Below, piece by piece: positions 6,213 through 10,677 of a stretch of DNA of 10,677 nt; position 1 is the stretch's first letter, and every line of letters begins with the position of its first letter. Source of the stretch: Flavobacterium sp. (GTDB lineage: Bacteria > Bacteroidota > Bacteroidia > Flavobacteriales > Flavobacteriaceae); assembly GCA_019105125.1 (NCBI GenBank), contig JAHRWO010000401.1:1-10677 (forward strand). Reading direction: 5' to 3'. Made by a program: the position numbers and the translations under genes. Below the pieces are notes generated by a model, which was not told the DNA's origin, made no database searches, and saw only the letters and a list, made by a program, of their open reading frames with translations.

Positions 6213-7265
6213 TTATAGATTTGAATTTAAAATTGTTTTTACCATCTCAATAATTTCTAAATTAGAAACTTCAAGAGTGTTAATTCCTTTATTCATTTTA
6301 CCATACGGTTCATATGTTGTAGGATTTGTAACTGAGAATAATCCTAGGGTAGCAGTTCCTGATGAGGTAGCTAAATGCATCATGCCGCTATCGGCTCCTA
6401 TAAAAACAGATGTATTTGCAATTATTCCAGCAATATCCCTAATTTCCTTGCTATAATAAGAAGGTATACTGAAATTGAGTTGGGAAATATTTTCTACCGG
6501 TAAAATCTCAACAAAGTTAACATCAGGTAAATTACTTTTTAAATCTTTGTAAAATACATCCCACCATTCTTTGCTATAACATTTGTCTCCAGTTGCATAG
6601 GTGAAAAGTGAAACCGTTTTTAAATTGTTATTGTAAATTTTTTCTAAATCACTTTTTCCCTTTGCTAGTTCTATTTTACTAAGTTTTAAATTTAATGATG
6701 GAACTTTTTTCTTTGGAATTTCCATACCCAAACGCTCTAATTCAGCTCTTAAATTATAAACGGGTTGTTTTGCAATATGATTTATATCATTGTTTGACGG
6801 CATATTGTTTTCAATTTCATCGCCATACAATTTAAAGGTAGATTTTGCAGTTTTTATAGAAATTCTTCCCGAAGAGGAACCTTTTACAACATTAATTGCC
6901 AAATCATATTTTTTTCTTTTTAAGTTGAACCAGGCTTTCAAATAGGAGCCAAGTTCTTTAAAGTGCTTTTTAGGTAGCGAAATGATTTGGTCAACTTGAG
7001 AATAGTTTTTAAAAATTTCATGAGAAACTCCTCCCTTAACAAACAAGTCAATTTTGCTTTCAGGGAATAGTGTTTCGAGTTCTTGAAGTAATGGTGTAAC
7101 CAATAATTGGTTTCCGAGCCTGTGATTGGGCCTGCTCACTAAAATTCGTTTTATATTAGTATTAGAATCAAAAGGTTTATTAGGTTTGTTTTTCTTTCCA
7201 ATACTAGAAGTAAGCATTTTTGTTACTTTTCTTCTAAAAACATTTATTTTTTTTAAGAGACTCAT
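6213..7265 (-). CDS. Glycosyltransferase family 9 (heptosyltransferase-like)
   Basis: 350 residues from the preferred ATG at 7265. It belongs to the GT-B family GT9 (ADP-heptose:LPS heptosyltransferase relatives), which add sugars to lipopolysaccharide core or similar glycans on the cytoplasmic face of the inner membrane. Evidence: an N-terminal β-strand and glycine loop, RILVSRPNHRLGN (residues 40-52), with LVTPLLQEL; then YDLAINV; and the C-terminal nucleotide-sugar signature GADSGMMHLA (290-299) followed by GLFSVTNP. The N terminus is basic (MSLLKKINVFRRK), suggesting peripheral membrane contact. An ATG at 7298 is open in frame, but a perfect -7 promoter element lies at 7288-7281, between the two ATGs, favouring 7265. 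The sugar donor is uncertain because many Bacteroidota lack heptose. The gene is first in a two-gene unit with the methyltransferase. Confidence 0.9.
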   Translation of the reverse strand: MSLLKKINVFRRKVTKMLTSSIGKKNKPNKPFDSNTNIKRILVSRPNHRLGNQLLVTPLLQELETLFPESKIDLFVKGGVSHEIFKNYSQVDQIISLPKKHFKELGSYLKAWFNLKRKKYDLAINVVKGSSSGRISIKTAKSTFKLYGDEIENNMPSNNDINHIAKQPVYNLRAELERLGMEIPKKKVPSLNLKLSKIELAKGKSDLEKIYNNNLKTVSLFTYATGDKCYSKEWWDVFYKDLKSNLPDVNFVEILPVENISQLNFSIPSYYSKEIRDIAGIIANTSVFIGADSGMMHLATSSGTATLGLFSVTNPTTYEPYGKMNKGINTLEVSNLEIIEMVKTILNSNL

Positions 7266-7280
7266 GGGGTAAAATTTTAA

Positions 7281-7288
7281 CAAATGTA
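7281..7288 (-). promoter_or_regulatory. -7 promoter element of the glycosyltransferase-methyltransferase unit
   Basis: On the - strand this reads TACATTTG, an exact TAnnTTTG match, placing the transcription start about ten bases before the ATG at 7265. No good -33 TTG is present at the normal distance. If used, translation from the upstream ATG at 7298 is excluded. Confidence 0.5.
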
Positions 7289-7337
7289 TTAAAATCAATT
7301 AAAAGTAAAACATTTTAAACAATTAAACATTTTAATC

Positions 7338-7345
7338 TAAATTTG
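7338..7345 (+). promoter_or_regulatory. -7 promoter element of rlmN, unusually close to the start codon
   Basis: TAAATTTG matches TAnnTTTG exactly and ends only four bases before the rlmN ATG at 7350. With the normal distance from -7 box to transcription start, the mRNA would begin at or within a few bases of the AUG. The -33 region is AT-rich without a clear TTG. It shares an 84-bp intergenic region with the divergent glycosyltransferase promoter. Confidence 0.5.
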
Positions 7346-7349
7346 CAAC

Positions 7350-8390
7350 ATGCAAACAAAAAGGAAAGACATAAGAGCGCTAACAAAAGAACAATTGCGT
7401 AATTTTTTTGTATCAAACGGTGATAAAGCCTTCAGAGGAAATCAGGTTTATGAGTGGTTGTGGCAAAAGAAAGCGCACTCTTTTGAAGATATGACAAATT
7501 TATCAAAAGAAGTTCGAGCTATGTTAGAAGAAAACTTCGTAATCAATCATATTAAGGTTGATACGATGCAGCGCAGTGAAGATGGAACTGTGAAGAATGC
7601 TGTTCGTTTGCATGATGATTTGGTTGTAGAATCAGTATTAATTCCTACGGAAACTCGCACAACTGCTTGTGTTTCATCTCAAGTTGGATGTAGTTTAGAT
7701 TGCAACTTTTGTGCTACGGCTCGATTAAAACGTATGCGAAATCTAGAACCTGGTGAGATCTACGATCAAGTTGTTGCAATTGATAATGAAAGCCGTTTGT
7801 ATTTTGACCGACCTTTATCTAATATCGTTTTTATGGGTATGGGAGAACCTTTGATGAATTATCCTAATGTGATGAAAGCCGTTGAAATGATAACTTCTAA
7901 TGAAGGTTTAGGAATGTCACCCAAAAGAATTACAGTTTCCACCTCTGGAATTCCAAAAATGATAAAAAAAATGGCAGATGATGAGGTAAAATTCAAGTTA
8001 GCGGTTTCTTTACATTCTGCTGTGGAGGAAATTCGTAATGAAATCATGCCTTTTACGAAGAATTTTCCTTTGACAGATTTACGTGAAAGTTTGGAATATT
8101 GGTACAGAAAAACCAAAAGTAAAGTTACTTACGAATATGTGGTTTGGAGAGGAATCAACGATGATAAAAAATCGATAGACGCTTTAGTAAAGTTTTGTAA
8201 ATACGTTCCTTGCAAAGTAAATCTTATCGAATACAACCCAATTGATGATGGCAAATTTCAACAAGCTTCAAATGATGCAATTGACGCCTATATTGCTGCT
8301 CTAGATAAAAATAATATTGTAGCCAAAGTAAGAAGAAGTCGCGGTAAAGATATTGATGCGGCTTGTGGTCAATTAGCAAATAAATCTTAA
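7350..8390 (+). CDS. rlmN: Dual-specificity 23S rRNA/tRNA adenine-C2 methyltransferase RlmN
   Basis: 346-residue radical SAM enzyme that methylates C2 of adenosine 2503 in 23S rRNA and adenosine 37 in some tRNAs, acting on translational fidelity. The radical SAM cluster motif C-x3-C-x2-C is Cys114, Cys118, Cys121 (GCSLDCNFC). Cys107 (TACVSSQ) lies seven residues before the cluster, as does the conserved Cys118 of E. coli, and Cys339 in AACGQL is the cysteine that becomes methylated in the mechanism. GMGEPLMN (163-170) and the SxHS-type segment SLHSA (220-224) are also conserved. The N-terminal RNA-binding region (FRGNQVYEWLW) is intact and length is normal. The start at 7350 gives the standard N terminus. 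Followed by a strong hairpin; cytoplasmic housekeeping gene. Confidence 0.97.
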   Translation: MQTKRKDIRALTKEQLRNFFVSNGDKAFRGNQVYEWLWQKKAHSFEDMTNLSKEVRAMLEENFVINHIKVDTMQRSEDGTVKNAVRLHDDLVVESVLIPTETRTTACVSSQVGCSLDCNFCATARLKRMRNLEPGEIYDQVVAIDNESRLYFDRPLSNIVFMGMGEPLMNYPNVMKAVEMITSNEGLGMSPKRITVSTSGIPKMIKKMADDEVKFKLAVSLHSAVEEIRNEIMPFTKNFPLTDLRESLEYWYRKTKSKVTYEYVVWRGINDDKKSIDALVKFCKYVPCKVNLIEYNPIDDGKFQQASNDAIDAYIAALDKNNIVAKVRRSRGKDIDAACGQLANKS

Positions 8391-8426
8391 AAAAAATCCA
8401 CTTAATTATTTTAAGTGGATTTTTTT
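8391..8426. terminator. Bidirectional hairpin terminator between convergent genes
   Basis: A perfect 15-bp inverted repeat (AAAAAATCCACTTAA / TTAAGTGGATTTTTT) around the loop TTATT, ending in a T run on the + strand and, because the left arm is A-rich, in a T run on the - strand too. It begins directly after the rlmN stop and ends 15 bases before the stop of the convergent lipoprotein protease gene, so it can serve both. Confidence 0.92.
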
Positions 8427-8440
8427 CAAATGGTTACTGT

Positions 8441-9964
8441 TTAGTTGGTAATTGATAAACCAGTTATGATAAGTTCCGCTGGTATCGAAAATCCTAATCC
8501 TTCAACACCAAGTCCTGAGATTTTAGCATTTACAATTCCAATTAATTCTCCTGATTTTTTGGTTAAAGCACCGCCGCTGTTACCACCATTTACACTAGCA
8601 TCAGTTTGTATGAAATTATTTTGGTCAAAAGTTCTATTTCCAGAAATAATCCCTTTAGATATTGTTTGACCTAGTTCAACAGAAGTTGGAGTTCCAATAA
8701 CAAAAATATCATCACCAATGGTATAATTTTTTGCACTAGGAATTACGTAAGTTTTTTTAAAGTTAGCTTTTTCAATTTTAAGCAGCGCTAAATCTAAACT
8801 TTCATTTTTACGAATTAATTTTGCAGCATATTCCTTGCCTTCTCTATCAATAACGGTCAGTTTGTCGGCGTTAGCTACAACGTGAAAGTTTGTAATAATA
8901 TATCCATCTTTAGAAACTACACATCCACTACCATGTCCATCCTTAACTTTAATGGTTACAGTAGAGTTCATGGCATCTTCCAAATTAGATATTAATTCAC
9001 CTCTTTCGATATTTAAAAGGTCATACTTGATTTTTTCTTCATTTTCTTTTTTAATAAGGGCTTTTACTTCTTTAGCATCCATGAACTTATAAAAAGATTC
9101 TGTAATTGCATCCTGAATAGGATTTTTCAATGCATCATCGCCAATTGATTTGAATTCACCTGATTTGGCATCGTATGATTTCTTGTATTTTGATTGTCCA
9201 TACAAATCAAACATTTCCCATTCGATTTCCATTTTAATCACAAAAAAATTGTAATGACTAGTAGCAATTGAAGACCAAATGTTTTCAATATCTAGTTTTG
9301 TGATTTTTGAACTAACGTATAGTGTGTTTGTTTTGCTTTTGAAAATTGTTTGAGTAGAATCGATGTAGTTGTTTTCTTTTAAAATTTTGGTAACCGATTC
9401 AGAAAATATTGAATTGTCAAATTTCACATCTTCTTTCACAAACTCATTAACATTGTAATTCTTTTTATTCTTTTTGAAAGATTTGTGTTTGATAGATTTT
9501 AATTTGATGTCCTCTTTCTTTAAATCAAAAGCAGTGTTTTTTAAATAAACATATTTGTCATCTTTTTCTCTTGATTTAATTTTTAATTCTTCCCCTTTTG
9601 CAGCTAAGCTTTTATCATAATCAAAAGCCTTATCTCCATTATCTACAAAGGGCGGGATCCATAAAATTCCAAAAGGTACCCATGACAAGATGTGTAATGG
9701 AGATCTTTTGTTTTGAAAATGTACTTTATAAATAGGTTTGTAACCTTCGCGCTCAATTTTAATTTGTTTCATTTTTGTATCACGCTTCATTTTTGCTTCC
9801 ACCACTTTTCCTTTTCCTTGAAGTTGATCATCTACATAAACTTTAGAATCTGCTGAGTTTGTAGTTATAACTACCTTTTGTTCTTTACCATTTAAAATTG
9901 TAGCACAATTAGTAAATAGCATCGAAGTTGAAATAATTAATAAAAATTTTGTAATTTTTTTCAT
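8441..9964 (-). CDS. Lipoprotein with N-terminal PEGA-like region and C-terminal trypsin-like (S1C) protease domain
   Basis: 507 residues. Residues 1-20 are a lipoprotein signal (MKKITKFLLIISTSMLFTNC) with Cys20 as probable lipid anchor; no acidic residues follow the Cys, so a surface-export signal is not apparent. Residues about 29-80 (VVITTNSADSKVYVDD, EREGYKPI) resemble a PEGA-type β domain, followed by a hydrophobic hairpin (98-108) ending in FVDNG. Residues about 120-180 are lysine-rich; about 180-298 form an unrecognised α/β segment. The protease domain (about 330-507) has the full triad: His361 in TNFHVV, Asp391 in LDLALL, Ser463 in GNSGGAL, with GSGCVVS and GTP (424-426) typical of HtrA/DegP-like S1C enzymes. 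There is no C-terminal PDZ domain. It probably acts in the periplasm on the outer-membrane inner face. It is monocistronic, and substrate is unknown. Confidence 0.88.
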   Translation of the reverse strand: MKKITKFLLIISTSMLFTNCATILNGKEQKVVITTNSADSKVYVDDQLQGKGKVVEAKMKRDTKMKQIKIEREGYKPIYKVHFQNKRSPLHILSWVPFGILWIPPFVDNGDKAFDYDKSLAAKGEELKIKSREKDDKYVYLKNTAFDLKKEDIKLKSIKHKSFKKNKKNYNVNEFVKEDVKFDNSIFSESVTKILKENNYIDSTQTIFKSKTNTLYVSSKITKLDIENIWSSIATSHYNFFVIKMEIEWEMFDLYGQSKYKKSYDAKSGEFKSIGDDALKNPIQDAITESFYKFMDAKEVKALIKKENEEKIKYDLLNIERGELISNLEDAMNSTVTIKVKDGHGSGCVVSKDGYIITNFHVVANADKLTVIDREGKEYAAKLIRKNESLDLALLKIEKANFKKTYVIPSAKNYTIGDDIFVIGTPTSVELGQTISKGIISGNRTFDQNNFIQTDASVNGGNSGGALTKKSGELIGIVNAKISGLGVEGLGFSIPAELIITGLSITN

Positions 9965-10015
9965 GTTAAGAAGATTTAGTTGCGGATAAATATATAAAAA
10001 TTAAAGATGATACTA

Positions 10016-10049
10016 TTGTTTTAAATGTAATTTTTTATTGGTAATTTTG
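10016..10049 (+). promoter_or_regulatory. Promoter of the polyprenyl synthetase gene (-33 TTG and -7 TAnnTTTG)
   Basis: TTG at 10016-10018 and TAATTTTG at 10042-10049 match both Bacteroidota promoter elements, with a 23-base spacer (upper end of the accepted 17-23). The predicted start of transcription is near 10055, about 20 bases before the TTG start codon. It lies in the 111-bp region shared with the divergent lipoprotein gene, for which I see only a weak -7-like sequence at 9994-9987. Confidence 0.65.
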
Positions 10050-10075
10050 TGTTTCATAATAGATCACTTTTTTTC

Positions 10076-10677
10076 TTGAAAATAACAGAGCAAATAAAGC
10101 TACCCATCGCCCCCGAAATGGAACTTTTTGAAGAGAAGTTTCGTGACTCTATGTCTTCAAAAGTAGCTCTATTAAATAGAATTACCCATTATATTGTTAA
10201 TAGAAAAGGAAAACAAATGCGACCTATGTTTGTTTTCTTAACTGCTAAAATGGTTTCGGGTGGTACCATTAATGAAAGAACGTATCGAGGTGCTTCAGTT
10301 ATTGAGTTGATTCATACCGCAACTTTAGTTCATGATGATGTGGTAGATGATAGTAATAAACGTCGTGGTTTTTTCTCACTAAATGCTCTTTGGAAAAATA
10401 AAATTGCAGTTTTAGTGGGTGATTATTTGCTTTCAAAAGGGTTGTTGCTTTCTATTGATAATAACGATTTTGATTTGCTTAAAATTATCTCCGTTGCTGT
10501 TCGCGAAATGAGCGAAGGAGAATTACTTCAAATTGAAAAAGCACGCCGCCTCGATATTACAGAAGATGTTTATTACGAAATTATCAGACAAAAAACAGCT
10601 ACATTAATTGCGGCTTGTTGTTCACTTGGAGCTTGTTCAGTTGTGCCAAATGATGCTGTTTTAGTTGAAAAAATGAG
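10076..10677 (+). CDS. trans-Polyprenyl diphosphate synthase, 5' part (runs off the right edge)
   Basis: The first 200 codons are present and the stop is outside the window. It is a polyprenyl synthetase (IspA/IspB superfamily) that condenses isopentenyl diphosphate onto allylic diphosphates to make the prenyl chain of respiratory quinones (menaquinone in Flavobacteriia) or similar lipids. Visible motifs: GKQMRP (45-50) binding isopentenyl diphosphate, the first aspartate-rich motif DDVVD (87-91) with Arg-Arg-Gly at 96-98, GDYLLSKG (115-122) and QKTATLI (172-178). The second Asp-rich motif would lie beyond the edge. Start: TTG at 10076 gives MKITEQIKLP, the N terminus I expect for the family in this group, and fits the promoter; the first in-frame ATG (10118) would remove 14 residues. 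A long-chain product is likely but cannot be proven without the full sequence. Confidence 0.93.
   Translation, partial: MKITEQIKLPIAPEMELFEEKFRDSMSSKVALLNRITHYIVNRKGKQMRPMFVFLTAKMVSGGTINERTYRGASVIELIHTATLVHDDVVDDSNKRRGFFSLNALWKNKIAVLVGDYLLSKGLLLSIDNNDFDLLKIISVAVREMSEGELLQIEKARRLDITEDVYYEIIRQKTATLIAACCSLGACSVVPNDAVLVEKM

Noticed and set aside
7266..7298. N-terminal extension of the glycosyltransferase from ATG 7298
   Set aside because: A perfect -7 element lies between this ATG and the one at 7265, and the extension does not resemble the family N terminus.
7859..8116. 85-codon open frame on the - strand
   Set aside because: Fully inside rlmN, where the + strand carries conserved RlmN sequence; no independent support.
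8445..8669. 74-codon open frame on the + strand
   Set aside because: Antisense to the protease domain containing the catalytic serine; its proline-rich composition follows from the opposite strand.
1..10677. CRISPR array, tRNA, rRNA, insertion sequence, attachment site or phage genes
   Set aside because: No spaced direct repeats, cloverleaf-like segments, transposase or integrase motifs or matching terminal repeats were seen on either strand.

Overview
The window reads as ordinary chromosome of a member of the Flavobacteriia, most likely Flavobacterium or a close relative. The reasons are low GC, absence of Shine-Dalgarno sites, promoter elements of the Bacteroidota type (TAnnTTTG at -7), TTG start codons, and gene families typical of that class (DUF6702, CarboxypepD_reg-like envelope proteins, the M1 peptidase subtype). 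No mobile element, tRNA, rRNA or CRISPR array is visible.

Left block (122-4588, + strand): four closely spaced genes, all with signal peptides. Two are paralogous exported proteins with a CarboxypepD_reg-like domain (overlapping by 11 bp), then a DUF6702 protein, then a secreted M1 zinc aminopeptidase, closed by a strong C(UUCG)G hairpin terminator. This looks like one envelope/periplasmic operon whose small proteins have no known role. A divergent gene probably begins at the left edge, but only six codons are inside.

Middle block (4623-7298): tatA (twin-arginine pore subunit) has its own promoter and is followed two bases later by a PAP2 lipid phosphatase. Facing them on the - strand is a two-gene unit, a family 9 glycosyltransferase followed by a class I O-methyltransferase. 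The phosphatase and methyltransferase genes overlap tail to tail by 17 bp with no terminator between them.

Right block (7338-10677): rlmN (23S rRNA/tRNA adenosine C2 methyltransferase) is divergent from the glycosyltransferase, and its promoter lies so close to the ATG that the mRNA may be leaderless. A perfect 15-bp hairpin separates it from a convergent lipoprotein gene that fuses an N-terminal PEGA-like region to a C-terminal trypsin-like protease domain without a PDZ domain. Divergent from that, a trans-polyprenyl diphosphate synthase gene starts with TTG and runs off the right edge.

Most genes are conserved envelope or housekeeping functions. The least explained parts are the paired CarboxypepD_reg-like proteins coupled to DUF6702 and the M1 peptidase, and the PEGA-trypsin lipoprotein. 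No feature proves a new defence or mobile system.
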